From Bradyrhizobium sp. WD16 (GTDB taxonomy: Bacteria > Pseudomonadota > Alphaproteobacteria > Rhizobiales > Xanthobacteraceae), in assembly GCF_024181725.1 (NCBI RefSeq), contig NZ_CP028908.1, positions 434,001 through 498,000 of the forward strand: 64,000 bases of DNA, given 5' to 3'. The notes beneath the pieces are model-generated. The model worked only from the letters and a program-made list of their open reading frames with translations. It was not told the DNA's origin and did not search any database. Made by a program: the position numbers and the translations under genes. Positions 7,222 to 16,732 of this stretch are shown piece after piece (position 1 is the first letter of the stretch; each line of letters opens with the position of its first letter).

Positions 7222-8712
7222 ATGAGCATGACGCAAGGCCACGATGCCGGAAATCCTGCGGGTAAGATGCTTGCGATCGGTGCGGGCGGCGCACCCAACG
7301 TCTTCTTCACCAAGATCTATGATTTTAATCCCAACGATTTCGCGAGCGGGAACACCCCTAATGGCCGATTGATCATCGATGCCGCCGGCAACATCTATGG
7401 GGTCACCCTCTATGGCGGATATGCCCCAAACGACAATATCTTGGGCGGTGGCGTCGTGTTCATGCTGACGCCGGTGTCCGGTGGAACCTACGGCTACACT
7501 GTCCTGCACACTTTTCAGGGCGGCCCGCATGACGGAGCGCGGCCCGTAGGCGGCTTGACGAGGGATTCGGCAGGAAACCTGTATGGCACGGCGGCCGCCG
7601 GCGGATCGGGTTGGAGCGGAACCGTATTCAAGTTGACTCAAGGGCAGGACGGGTCCGGCTACACCCTCACCAATCTCTATGATTTCACCGCGATGTCGCC
7701 CTCAGCGACGAATTCGGACGGTGCCGCCCCCACCAGCAGCCTGATCGTCGACGCGAACGGAACCCTGTTCGGAACAACCAGCAACGGCGGCGCCAATGGC
7801 GCGGGTACAGTGTTCCGCCTCGCCAGGCAGACGGATGGGAATTACACCTTAACCAACCTGCACGACTTCGCCGCGGCGCAGGGATACGGCGACACCACGG
7901 GTGGCCTGGTCATGGATGCAGCCGGAAACCTGTATGGGCTGAAGACCGCTGGCGGCGCCAATGCCTCGGGCGAGATATTCGGGTTGTTCATGCCCGACTA
8001 TTCCTATCGGTCGCTCTACAGTTTTCCGCTGGTCGACTACGCCCGTGCCATGCCCATGGGCAGTCTCGTCATCGACGGGTCTGGAGTGCTGTTCGGAACG
8101 ACGAGTGAGGGTGGAGACAATATCTCTGGAACGGTCTTCAGCTATCCCAGCGGATCGACGCCGGCGACGCCGACCAACCTGCATGTTTTCAACGATCTCA
8201 AAGGTTCGTTTTCCCCAGACGCGGGCGTGATCCTCGATCCCGCCGGCAATCTGTTCGGCACGGCATCGTCCAGTTCGACGGGCTACGGCGCGGTCTACAA
8301 GTTGACCCGCAACGACGACGGAACCTATGGCTACGCCACCCTTTTCGAATTCACCGAACAGAAGCGGCAGGGGGAGGCACCGCAAAATACGCTGGTGCTG
8401 GATTCCGTCGGCGCGCTGTTCGGTACGACGCTCGAGGGCGGCGCGTATAATGGCGGTGTGGTCTTCAGGATCGGCGAGACGGCCGAAGCGATGGCCGTGA
8501 TGGAAAACGGCGTGGTCTTGGAAATCGTCGTCCTGTATCCCGGGCGCGGCTACACGTCGCCACCGACGGTTTGGATCACTCCGTCGACAAACGGCATGAC
8601 CGCACAGGCCGTCGCGACCGTTTCCAATGGATCGGTCACTGCCGTAACAATGACCAACAATGGCAGCGGTTATGACTTCGGCCCCCAGGTAGGCTTTACG
8701 CCCACCGACTGA
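7222..8712 (+). CDS. TIGR03803-type tandem-repeat protein (predicted beta-propeller)
   Basis: A 496-residue protein with seven repeats of the TIGR03803 type (G-N-LYGTT-x-GG-x-GTVF): NIYGVTLYGG, NLYGTAAAGG, TLFGTTSNGG, NLYGLKTAGG, VLFGTTSEGG, NLFGTASSSS and ALFGTTLEGG, each followed by a VFxL strand. The repeats are about 60-65 residues apart and fit a propeller-like fold. The last 70 residues differ (PGRGYTSPPTVWITP, then VTAVTMTNNGSGYDFGP), a motif also seen at the ends of surface or tail-fibre-like proteins. Many family members are exported, but no signal peptide is visible from ATG 7222. There are no neighbours in the same direction. Function unknown. Confidence 0.8.
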   Translation: MSMTQGHDAGNPAGKMLAIGAGGAPNVFFTKIYDFNPNDFASGNTPNGRLIIDAAGNIYGVTLYGGYAPNDNILGGGVVFMLTPVSGGTYGYTVLHTFQGGPHDGARPVGGLTRDSAGNLYGTAAAGGSGWSGTVFKLTQGQDGSGYTLTNLYDFTAMSPSATNSDGAAPTSSLIVDANGTLFGTTSNGGANGAGTVFRLARQTDGNYTLTNLHDFAAAQGYGDTTGGLVMDAAGNLYGLKTAGGANASGEIFGLFMPDYSYRSLYSFPLVDYARAMPMGSLVIDGSGVLFGTTSEGGDNISGTVFSYPSGSTPATPTNLHVFNDLKGSFSPDAGVILDPAGNLFGTASSSSTGYGAVYKLTRNDDGTYGYATLFEFTEQKRQGEAPQNTLVLDSVGALFGTTLEGGAYNGGVVFRIGETAEAMAVMENGVVLEIVVLYPGRGYTSPPTVWITPSTNGMTAQAVATVSNGSVTAVTMTNNGSGYDFGPQVGFTPTD

Positions 8713-8752
8713 ACAGCGGCCATCGGCCCCGGCCGCCGCGCGCGCCAGCTGC

Positions 8753-8999
8753 CAGTCGAGCTCGCGCATAGGCGCGCTGCGGCGAGGTTGAGGACGCTCT
8801 CGAACGATAGGACGGCTTTGTCGTAGCGGATGGCGATGCGCCGCTGCTGCTCGAGCTTGCCGAACATCCGCTCGATGCGATTGCGATCCTCGTGACGGCG
8901 GTAGTCCGGATGAACCGGGGCCTTGCGGTTGGATAGCGGAGGAATGACCGGCAGGATGCCGCGATGGAGCAGATTTTCGCGGAATCTATTGCGTCCCGA
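8753..8999 (-). mobile_element. IS5-family transposase remnant (3' end only)
   Basis: The 367-base interval 8713-9079 has no intact gene. On the minus strand it encodes RFRENLLHRGILPVIPPLSN, HPDYRRHEDRNRIERMFGKL and RIAIRYDKAVLSFESVLNLA, ending AAARLC. This is the C-terminal DDE region of IS5-type transposases, with the conserved RNRIERMFGKL and RYDK motifs around the last catalytic glutamate. The frame is not continuous beyond about 8999, the 5' half is absent, and the natural stop has been replaced by unrelated codons. I could not find terminal inverted repeats. Confidence 0.82.
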
Positions 9000-9079
9000 A
9001 GTAGCCGTGAAATTTTGAAATTTTCATCACGGCGATGCTGCGCTCCGGGTTATTGCGCCGAAGCCGAACCTGTCGCGGC

Positions 9080-9784
9080 TTAATTCCCGTCCGGGCGGTT
9101 TGACAGGAGGCGTCCGACCAAATGATCGACGGCCGTTTCCGCCGCTACGATCGATGCCTTCAGGCGCTTGTCGGCGAATTCGTCATATTCTATCGCCACG
9201 GTATTGCTGTCGTGAAGCCCAATATAGGCCATCGGAACCTTCAAGCCCACTTCGACGAGATTCATCGAGGCAAGCCGACCGCCTTCATCATAGCCATAAT
9301 CGCCGCGCGCCGTCAGAATGACCAATCGCTTGCCCGGAGGCAGCATCGGCCAATAGGGTTCACCGGGGCGCGACCGGTCGAAGCCGAAGGTCACGCCGAC
9401 GCGAACGATATTGTCGATCCATGCCTTGAGCTGCGCTGGTAGGCCGAAATTATACATCGGCGCGCCGATGACGATGAGATCGGCCCACATCAGCTCGGAG
9501 ATCAGCCGATCGCTTTCTGCCAACACCGCATTCTGGGCCTCGTCGCGCCGGTCTGGCGGGCAGAAAGCGGCGGCGATCCAGTCCCCGCTGACCGGTTTAG
9601 GCGGAGTAATTCCGACATCCCGATAGGTGACGATGTCCCTCGACCGGAATTCGGACCAGCGGTCGATGAAGCGTTGGCTCAGACGCCGGGTATGCGAGCC
9701 ATGTCGATCACGGCCGGAGAGGCCGGACCTGGCGCTGGCGTCGATATGAAGCAGGCAAACAGGTCGGGATTCATTGGGAATCAT
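9080..9784 (-). CDS. FMN-dependent NADH-azoreductase family flavoprotein
   Basis: A 234-residue flavodoxin-like reductase. The N-terminal LLHIDASARSGLSGR forms the FMN phosphate loop (S-x-R-x-x-x-S-x-S type), APMYNFGLPAQLKAWIDNI is the highly conserved AzoR signature, and VILTARGDYGY closes the flavin site. AzoR enzymes reduce quinones and azo compounds with two electrons from NAD(P)H. ATG 9784 is chosen because the phosphate-binding loop then starts about 11 residues in; a longer frame upstream lacks similarity. It is divergent from a LysR gene 85 bases away, an arrangement that usually means the LysR protein controls it. Confidence 0.86.
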   Translation of the reverse strand: MIPNESRPVCLLHIDASARSGLSGRDRHGSHTRRLSQRFIDRWSEFRSRDIVTYRDVGITPPKPVSGDWIAAAFCPPDRRDEAQNAVLAESDRLISELMWADLIVIGAPMYNFGLPAQLKAWIDNIVRVGVTFGFDRSRPGEPYWPMLPPGKRLVILTARGDYGYDEGGRLASMNLVEVGLKVPMAYIGLHDSNTVAIEYDEFADKRLKASIVAAETAVDHLVGRLLSNRPDGN

Positions 9785-9869
9785 GGAGAAATTCGATTCA
9801 TCTGTTATGGTCGTTGCGATCGGATTATCGCGATGACCAGGCGCGTGACGAACGCGAATTGCTCTCCTG

Positions 9870-10781
9870 ATGAATGAATTGACCTCATCCATACCGCGTC
9901 GGCGGCGACTACCTCCGCTTGCAGCTCTGCGGGCTTTCGAAGCGGCGGCTCGGCATCTCAGCTTCCGCAAGGCCGCCGATGAGCTGGCAGTAACGCCAAC
10001 CGCAATCAGCCACCAAATCCGACTTCTGGAAGAAACGTTGGGAATGGCGCTGTTCGTCCGTCAGGTTCGGCGCGTCGGGTTGACCGACGCCGGGCTGCGG
10101 CTCTATCCAACCCTGCGCGACGGTTTGGACGCCTTCGAGCATGCGATCACGGAATTGTCGCCGCAACGCTGGCGCAAGGCGGTGACGCTGTCGGCGACGA
10201 CATTGTTCACAGCCCGCCGGCTACTGCCGGCGCTAGGTTCATTTCGGCTGGATCATCCCGAATTCGACTTACGTCTCCACGCCTCGGACGAACTGGCTGA
10301 TCTGGCTTCGGGGTTCGCGGACATCGCTGTCCGCTACGGATCAGGGCCGTTCGACGGATTGGTATCGGAGCCGCTTTTTGCAGAACGGTTTGGAGTTCTA
10401 TGCAGCCCAAGTATTAACCTCTCCAGTCCAGACGAATTGAGGCGGGCAACGCTGCTGCATGTGGAATGGAAGCGCCCAGGCATGGCGCCCGACTGGCGGC
10501 GATGGGCGCGATTGGCCGGCATCGCGGACCTTGCCGTTGAGGAGGGGCCGCGCTTTTCAGAGGACGGGCACGCCCTCCAGGCCGCAATTGCAGGGCATGG
10601 CATCGCGATCGCCAGCCTCGTACTTGCGGGCCCTGAAATCGGGGCCGGATTGCTGGTCCATCCCTTCGGGCCGGTGATCAATGGCGAAATCTATCATGTC
10701 GTCGCAACGCCAGAGAATATGGCCTGCGCCGATGTGCGCGCAGTGCGCGACTGGTTGAAGACGGCCGTTGCAACAGCATGA
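9870..10781 (+). CDS. LysR-family transcriptional regulator (GcvA-like)
   Basis: A 303-residue LysR protein. The winged helix-turn-helix is clear: PPLAALRAFEAAARHLSFRK, AADELAVTPTAISHQIRLLE, ETLGMALFVR (residues ~15-65). The C-terminal two-lobed effector domain follows (FAERFGVLCSP, GHGIAIASLVLAG). The opening RRRRLPPLAALRAFEAAAR is characteristic of the GcvA/AmpR subgroup. It probably regulates the divergent azoreductase in response to a quinone-like or electrophilic effector (inference from position). The intergenic 85 bases contain several short inverted repeats, none of which I can call as the operator. Confidence 0.9.
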   Translation: MNELTSSIPRRRRLPPLAALRAFEAAARHLSFRKAADELAVTPTAISHQIRLLEETLGMALFVRQVRRVGLTDAGLRLYPTLRDGLDAFEHAITELSPQRWRKAVTLSATTLFTARRLLPALGSFRLDHPEFDLRLHASDELADLASGFADIAVRYGSGPFDGLVSEPLFAERFGVLCSPSINLSSPDELRRATLLHVEWKRPGMAPDWRRWARLAGIADLAVEEGPRFSEDGHALQAAIAGHGIAIASLVLAGPEIGAGLLVHPFGPVINGEIYHVVATPENMACADVRAVRDWLKTAVATA

Positions 10782-10911
10782 ACGGCAAGCACGATTGGAA
10801 GAACTGCTGTCCACGTCAGGACACATTAGCCTGAATGTGCGCAATCGAGACTGCCCTATGCCGCTTCGGCCGATACGCCGATCGGCGGCAATATCGCGTA
10901 ATCGGCGGAAC

Positions 10912-10971
10912 TGGCGGAGCGGGAGAGATTCGAACTCGTAAGGTCGTGTGGGGGGGCACGGTCGCCGCTCC
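10912..10971 (-). tRNA. tRNA-Ser 3' remnant (possible attachment-site scar)
   Basis: On the minus strand 10937-10912 reads GAGTTCGAATCTCTCCCGCT-CCGCCA: the T-arm loop (TTCGAAT), 3' acceptor strand and encoded CCA of a serine tRNA. A short GGAGCGG at 10971-10965 could pair with the acceptor, but only 27 bases separate it from the T-arm, so the D arm, anticodon arm and long variable arm are missing. It is not functional. tRNA 3' ends are standard integrase targets, and the fragment lies at one side of the accessory segment 6.6-11.2 kb. Confidence 0.45.
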
Positions 10972-11000
10972 GCTCTGGAAGCGTGAGCCTAAATGGCACA

Positions 11001-11023
11001 GGCCGCCCCGAAGGGCGGCCTTT
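11001..11023. terminator. Rho-independent terminator
   Basis: GGCCGCCCCGAAGGGCGGCC is an 8-9 bp GC stem with a short loop, followed by TTTAGGTCTT. It may end transcription running rightward past the tRNA remnant. Apart from this hairpin, the tRNA remnant and the next terminator, I see nothing in 10782-11187. Confidence 0.7.
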
Positions 11024-11187
11024 AGGTCTTGATCGCCACGACGAGCGATTCATGCTGGAAGTGGTTGCGGGGGCAGGCTTCAAATCTCCACCGTTATTAA
11101 ATGTCTGTCTCGGTCAAAACCTGCCCGGCCATGACGAAGAACAGGCGGGCACGACGCAGAATTGCGCAAGCGCCCCAACACGAGAAA

Positions 11188-11211
11188 CGGCCCCGCCTCG
11201 CAGCAGGGCCG
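11188..11211 (-). terminator. Terminator of the aceA-DUF4170 unit
   Basis: CGGCCCCGCCTCGCAGCAGG-GCCG forms a stem with one mismatch just downstream (minus strand) of the DUF4170 gene, with A-rich sequence (ACGAGAAA) beyond it that reads as a T-run in the transcript. It is the single counterpart of the triplicated hairpin at 6051-6153. Confidence 0.6.
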
Positions 11212-11250
11212 TCCCTCCTTGGTATTATCCTTTGATCGCGGGACGCGGCG

Positions 11251-11460
11251 TTACGCCACCGCCACCCGGCGCGGCTCCTCGACGATCGAGAAGCGGACAT
11301 TGCAGCGGTGCCGGTTCTTCTCCGACAGCGTCCGCCAGCACTCCTCGGCCTCGCGCCGCGACGGGAACGGACCTTCGACCTGAGCGCTTCCATGCACGAG
11401 CGTGTGGAAGTTCAGAGAGCGAAATTCACCGCCAACAACCCAAAAATGCGTTCCGTGCAT
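11251..11460 (-). CDS. DUF4170 small protein, original copy
   Basis: 69 residues beginning [20 protein letters not shown], followed by [21 protein letters not shown] 23-base gap separates it from the aceA stop, so it is very probably co-transcribed as the second gene of that unit, ahead of the hairpin at 11188-11211. The DUF4170 family is small, soluble and of unknown function. The linkage here suggests use under the conditions that induce the glyoxylate shunt (inference). A near-identical copy lies at 6195-6404. Confidence 0.82.
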   Translation of the reverse strand: MHGTHFWVVGGEFRSLNFHTLVHGSAQVEGPFPSRREAEECWRTLSEKNRHRCNVRFSIVEEPRRVAVA

Positions 11461-11483
11461 GGTCGTGCTCCTGGTCGTTCGTT

Positions 11484-12782
<1,299 letters not shown>

Positions 12783-12930
12783 CTCGTTCGCCTTTCTGCG
12801 CGCTTCCCGTCTGTCCGGGAAAGTTATCGACATTCGTGACAATGCGTCGCGAAACGTGGCGCTGAGATAACGCGGAATTGCCAAACAGGTATATAGTCCT
12901 TGCTTCAAAACAGTGATGGAGTGTAACTTC

Positions 12931-12968
12931 TGAACTTGTAACAAATGTAAGTTTGTAAATTTTGTAAA
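12931..12968. promoter_or_regulatory. Putative operator for the aceA regulator
   Basis: The divergent interval 12783-13002 holds an AT-rich patch very unlike its surroundings. It contains TTTGTAAA twice in immediate succession (12952-12959 and 12961-12968) and an overlapping ACTTGTAACAAATGTAAGT whose ends ACTT/AAGT are inverted (12934-12952). RamB-type regulators of glyoxylate and propionate genes bind TTTGCAAA-like repeats; TTTGTAAA differs by one base. The assignment is an inference from position and similarity. Confidence 0.5.
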
Positions 12969-13002
12969 GAATAGGCCCTTTTGAAGGGCCAGGAGACGGC
13001 CC

Positions 13003-14448
13003 ATGGCCCAGGATTCCGCCAAGAAACTGTTCGTCGGCCCCCGATTCCGGCGGATCCGCCAGCAGCTCGGTCTCAGCCAGACCCAGATCGCCGAGGGCCT
13101 CGGCATCTCGCCGAGCTATGTCAACCTGATCGAGCGCAACCAGCGCCCGGTGACCGCCCAGATCCTGCTCCGCCTCGCCGAGGCCTACGACCTCGACCTC
13201 CGGGATCTGGCTACCGCCGACGAGGACCGCTTCTTCGCCGAGCTCAACGAGATCTTCTCCGACCCCCTGTTCCGCCAGATCGAATTGCCCAAGCAGGAGC
13301 TGCGCGACCTCGCCGAGCTCTGCCCCGGCGTCACCCATGCGCTGCAGCGGCTCTACGCCGCCTATGCCGAGGCGCGGCGCGGCGAGACCCTGGTCGCCGC
13401 CCAGATCGCCGACCGCGGCGACGGCGGCAGCTTCCAGGGCAACCCGATCGAGCGGGTGCGTGACCTGATCGAGGCCAACCGCAACTATTTCCCCGAGATG
13501 GAGACCGCCGCGGAATCCCTGCGCGACGCCCTCGGCGCCAACGCCCAGGAACTGTTCGCCGCCCTGAGCACGCGGCTGCGCGAAAAGCATTCGATCACGG
13601 TGCGGATCATGCCGCTCGACGTCATGCGCGAGACGTTGCGCCGCTTCGACCGCCACCGCCGCCAGCTCTTGATTTCCGAACTGGTCGACCTGCCGAGCCG
13701 CTCCTTCCACCTCGCCTTCCAGTGCGCCCTGTCGGAATTCACCCCGGCGATCGAGGCCATCGTCAACCGCGGCGGCCCGCTCGACGACACCGCGCGGCGG
13801 CTCTACCGCATCACGCTCGCCAACTATTTCGCCGCCGCGGTGATGATGCCCTATGTGGAGGTGCACGCCGCCGCCGAGCAGCTTGGCTATGACGTCCACG
13901 TCATCGCCCAGCGCTTCAACGCCAGCTTCGAGCAGGTCTGCCACCGCCTCACCACGCTGCAGCGGCCCAATGCCAGGGGCGTGCCGTTCTTCCTGCTGCG
14001 GGTCGACAATGCCGGCAATGTCAGCAAGCGCTTCTCCTCGGGCACCTTCCCGTTCTCGCGCTTCGGCGGCACCTGCCCGCTGTGGAACGTGCACTCGACC
14101 TTCGACACGCCGGACCGCCTGCTGCGCCAGATCGTCGAGATGCCGGACGGCAGCCGCTATTTCTCCATCGCCCAGATGCTGCGCCGGCCGGTGGCGCCCC
14201 ACCCCCACCCGCAGCCGCGCTTCGCCATCGGCCTCGGCTGCGAGATCCGCCACGCCTCGCGGCTCGTCTATGCCGCCGGCATGGACCTGGAGAAGGCCGA
14301 GGGCACGCCGATCGGCGTCAACTGCCGGCTGTGCGAGCGCGAGAATTGCGCCCAGCGCGCCGAGCCGCCGCTGACGCGGACGTTGATTCTGGACGAGAAT
14401 ACAAGGAGGATGAGCTCGTTCGCGTTTTCAAACGCGAGGGAGTTGTGA
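13003..14448 (+). CDS. XRE-family short-chain acyl-CoA regulator (RamB/ScfR type)
   Basis: A 481-residue regulator. Residues ~10-70 form a Cro/C1-type helix-turn-helix ([20 protein letters not shown], then [15 protein letters not shown]). The middle has a small metalloprotease-like DUF955 region that lacks HExxH, and the C-terminal DUF2083 region contains a cysteine cluster ([15 protein letters not shown]) and CPLWN. This architecture is that of RamB, PccR/MccR and other 'short-chain fatty acyl' regulators that control isocitrate lyase, malate synthase or propionyl-CoA carboxylase in actinobacteria and alphaproteobacteria. Divergence from aceA supports control of the glyoxylate shunt. It may sense an acyl-CoA (known for relatives, inferred here). 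Confidence 0.85.
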   Translation: MAQDSAKKLFVGPRFRRIRQQLGLSQTQIAEGLGISPSYVNLIERNQRPVTAQILLRLAEAYDLDLRDLATADEDRFFAELNEIFSDPLFRQIELPKQELRDLAELCPGVTHALQRLYAAYAEARRGETLVAAQIADRGDGGSFQGNPIERVRDLIEANRNYFPEMETAAESLRDALGANAQELFAALSTRLREKHSITVRIMPLDVMRETLRRFDRHRRQLLISELVDLPSRSFHLAFQCALSEFTPAIEAIVNRGGPLDDTARRLYRITLANYFAAAVMMPYVEVHAAAEQLGYDVHVIAQRFNASFEQVCHRLTTLQRPNARGVPFFLLRVDNAGNVSKRFSSGTFPFSRFGGTCPLWNVHSTFDTPDRLLRQIVEMPDGSRYFSIAQMLRRPVAPHPHPQPRFAIGLGCEIRHASRLVYAAGMDLEKAEGTPIGVNCRLCERENCAQRAEPPLTRTLILDENTRRMSSFAFSNAREL

Positions 14449-14635
14449 GGGCGGGCGCATAGTGAAGTCGTTAATTCAATCGACGCGGTCCTAGTCCTTG
14501 AGGAAATAGTCTAGGCAAGCCCCGTCGCATCCTGCTAAACAACTGTAAGTATTCCGATTTACGTAGGTTGCTGGCGAGGCTACTGTAATTGATTATGGCA
14601 TACGCGCTGCAAGATATCTCTTTAAGGCTGGAGAA

Positions 14636-15703
14636 ATGCGAAATCCAATCGCCATTCTACGAAGCTTCAATGATGCTCAGGCCCAACTTGTAGTTCAGAC
14701 AGCAGATCTTCCGCTTGGCACCCTCGCTGATATGGTCGATAGCGAAGCCATCGATCTCCAACCTGGCTTCCAACGCCGGGAGCGATGGTCAATCGAGAAG
14801 CAGTCAGCTCTCGTCGAATCATTTCTGCTAAACGTACCTGTGCCGCCTGTTTATTTGGCGGAAGAATCCGATGGCACCTATACCGCTATCGATGGAAAGC
14901 AGCGTCTTCGTGCGATAGCTGACTTCATGGCGAATCGAATGTCTTTGCGGAATCTCGATCGCCTAACTAGCGCTGAAGGCTTTCAATTTAGCGATCTACC
15001 CACCGAGATATCCAACGCACTTCGATTGCGCCCATTTCTTCGCGTCGTGACACTCTTAAAGCAAACGAACACAGCGCTAAAATATGAGGTCTTTCTCCGC
15101 CTCAATCGCGGCGGCGAGTCGCTTAACGCTCAGGAGATTAGAAACGTCGCGTTTCGCGGTCCTATGAATGACGCTATTTACGATCTCTCGGGCTCTCCTT
15201 TCTTGCGAGCGCAATTGAAGATCAATGACGACAAGTCGCCCGCATATCGAACGATGACAGATGCTGAATTTGTACTTCGCTTTCTAACGCTAAAAGATCG
15301 GATTCAACATTTCAGTGGAAGCTTAGTACGTGAAATGGATGAATACATGGAAGCCTCACAGAGCGCACGTCCCGATGACATAGCACGCGCGCGAGCATCT
15401 TTTTTGGAGGCGCTGGATCGATGCGAACAGCTTTGGGGGCGGCATGCCTTTAAGCGACCAGAAGGCAACGGATGGCGCGATCAAATGCTTGCAGGCATGT
15501 ACGACGCTCAGATGATTGCCGCCTCCGCCGTTAGCCAAACCCAATTCAACCATGTGCTCCAGCACAGTAATGTTGTTCAACAAGCAACGCGCGACCTATT
15601 TAACGACGTCGAATTTGACAAATCTGTGAGGACGGGGACAAACACGCCCGCGCGGATCTCATATCGGGTGAATAAAGTTGGTGAGATGCTGCGAAGTCTT
15701 TAG
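14636..15703 (+). CDS. DUF262 (ParB-like, GmrS-like) domain protein
   Basis: 355 residues. The DUF262 hallmarks are all present: FQRRERW at 45-51, AIDGKQRLRAI around 84-94 (the DGQQR-type motif) and LRLNRGGESLNAQEIRN near 156-172 (LNxQEIRN motif). DUF262 domains are ParB/Srx-related nucleotide-binding or nuclease domains, best known from the GmrS half of type IV restriction enzymes and from other anti-phage modules. Here the domain stands alone, without the DUF1524 HNH nuclease of GmrD, and the next gene starts three bases after its stop. Base composition is much less GC-rich than the flanks (sampled lines 40-55% GC), implying transfer. The AT-rich leader 14449-14635 may carry its promoter. 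Confidence 0.85.
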   Translation: MRNPIAILRSFNDAQAQLVVQTADLPLGTLADMVDSEAIDLQPGFQRRERWSIEKQSALVESFLLNVPVPPVYLAEESDGTYTAIDGKQRLRAIADFMANRMSLRNLDRLTSAEGFQFSDLPTEISNALRLRPFLRVVTLLKQTNTALKYEVFLRLNRGGESLNAQEIRNVAFRGPMNDAIYDLSGSPFLRAQLKINDDKSPAYRTMTDAEFVLRFLTLKDRIQHFSGSLVREMDEYMEASQSARPDDIARARASFLEALDRCEQLWGRHAFKRPEGNGWRDQMLAGMYDAQMIAASAVSQTQFNHVLQHSNVVQQATRDLFNDVEFDKSVRTGTNTPARISYRVNKVGEMLRSL

Positions 15704-15706
15704 AGA

Positions 15707-16618
15707 ATGAGCCTCGCCCGTTCGTCCTTTTATGAGCATATGAACTTATTGCGGGAGCTGTCATCGGACTCCTTGCTAACTGATGTCTTTCCTCCTGTTG
15801 ATGCTCACAATGCGCGGGCAAAGATCCTGCGAAACGGATTGGTCGTATCCTCTTTCTCTCTCCTTGAGCATTATGTTCAAGGGCGCTTGGACGAAAAAAT
15901 TGCAGAGCTGTCCAGCACGCGCATAACGTACAGCATGTTCGACGATAAGATGCGAAGCTTCTTATCGATGAACGCAGTTCTTGGCTTGGGGAATCGAATC
16001 AATTTTACTGATAAGTCAGATCGCTTATCATTCGCTGAAACGCATATTACGCGTCTTGCAGCCATCGCTACAAACCCGCCGAGCTACACAGGTCTGGGCT
16101 TTAGCCCGAAGGGATCAAATGTATCTGGCGATGATCTTCGAGATTTGCTGGCCGCGTTTGGGATCCAGAACGCTTGGCGAGCTCTATCTCAAGTCGTTTC
16201 TAGCTTGGGTGCTACAAGGGTCAGCCTCAAAGACGATTTCGTAAACTTATCTCGGAGTCGCAATCGAGCGGCTCACAGGAGTACAACCAATCTTGCAACC
16301 GCGGACCTTCAGACGCATTTGGATACGGCGGTGCTGGTAGGGCTGAGTATCGATATTCTTTTGAGCAATGCTATCAATGCCTTCATTAAAGAGCGCACGG
16401 CAGCGTCCGCGACGGCATCAGCTAATTCACTACCTCTCAACTTTCGATTTCTTGATCAGCAAGTTGACAATACATGGAATGAAAAAGTGGGTTCTGCTGG
16501 CAGAGTAGTTAAGAAGTATCCGAGTCGGATGGCTGCGGTCGCCGGAGCCACCGCTCGCGCCGCGAAGAATTACATTGTCGTCCGTGACTTGCGATCGATT
16601 CCTGTCGAATTGTTGTAG
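15707..16618 (+). CDS. HEPN-motif protein, partner of DUF262 protein
   Basis: 303 residues, mainly helical. The segment SRSRNRAAHRS (182-192) contains R185-x4-H190, the RX4-6H catalytic motif of HEPN ribonucleases. An upstream helix with SSFSLLEHYVQGRLDEKIAE (48-67) resembles the first helix of MAE_28990/RiboL-PSP HEPN domains. HEPN proteins act as RNA-cleaving toxins in toxin-antitoxin, abortive infection and CRISPR-linked systems. The gene is three bases behind the DUF262 gene, with the same low GC, so both form one transferred operon. The basic C-terminus (VVKKYPSRMAAVAGATARAA) is unassigned. The HEPN call rests on motif and helix pattern only. Confidence 0.6.
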   Translation: MSLARSSFYEHMNLLRELSSDSLLTDVFPPVDAHNARAKILRNGLVVSSFSLLEHYVQGRLDEKIAELSSTRITYSMFDDKMRSFLSMNAVLGLGNRINFTDKSDRLSFAETHITRLAAIATNPPSYTGLGFSPKGSNVSGDDLRDLLAAFGIQNAWRALSQVVSSLGATRVSLKDDFVNLSRSRNRAAHRSTTNLATADLQTHLDTAVLVGLSIDILLSNAINAFIKERTAASATASANSLPLNFRFLDQQVDNTWNEKVGSAGRVVKKYPSRMAAVAGATARAAKNYIVVRDLRSIPVELL

Positions 16619-16732
16619 TTCTCCGACAGGACTTGCTGGATCGCGGTAATAGTGCACTCACTCACCGGCCGCTCAGTCATCTCTCCGGTTGGGCGCTCGG
16701 ATTTGGGTTGACGGCGTACTTAACCGTCTCCC

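Noticed and set aside
10912-10971. Intact tRNA-Ser gene
   Set aside because: Only the T-loop and 3' acceptor with CCA are recognisable; the D arm, anticodon arm and variable arm are absent.
12783-13106. Longer isocitrate lyase with about 108 extra N-terminal residues
   Set aside because: The extension would run through the AT-rich divergent promoter region and into the start of the regulator gene. MAKSFEQL at 12782 has a proper ribosome site and matches family length.
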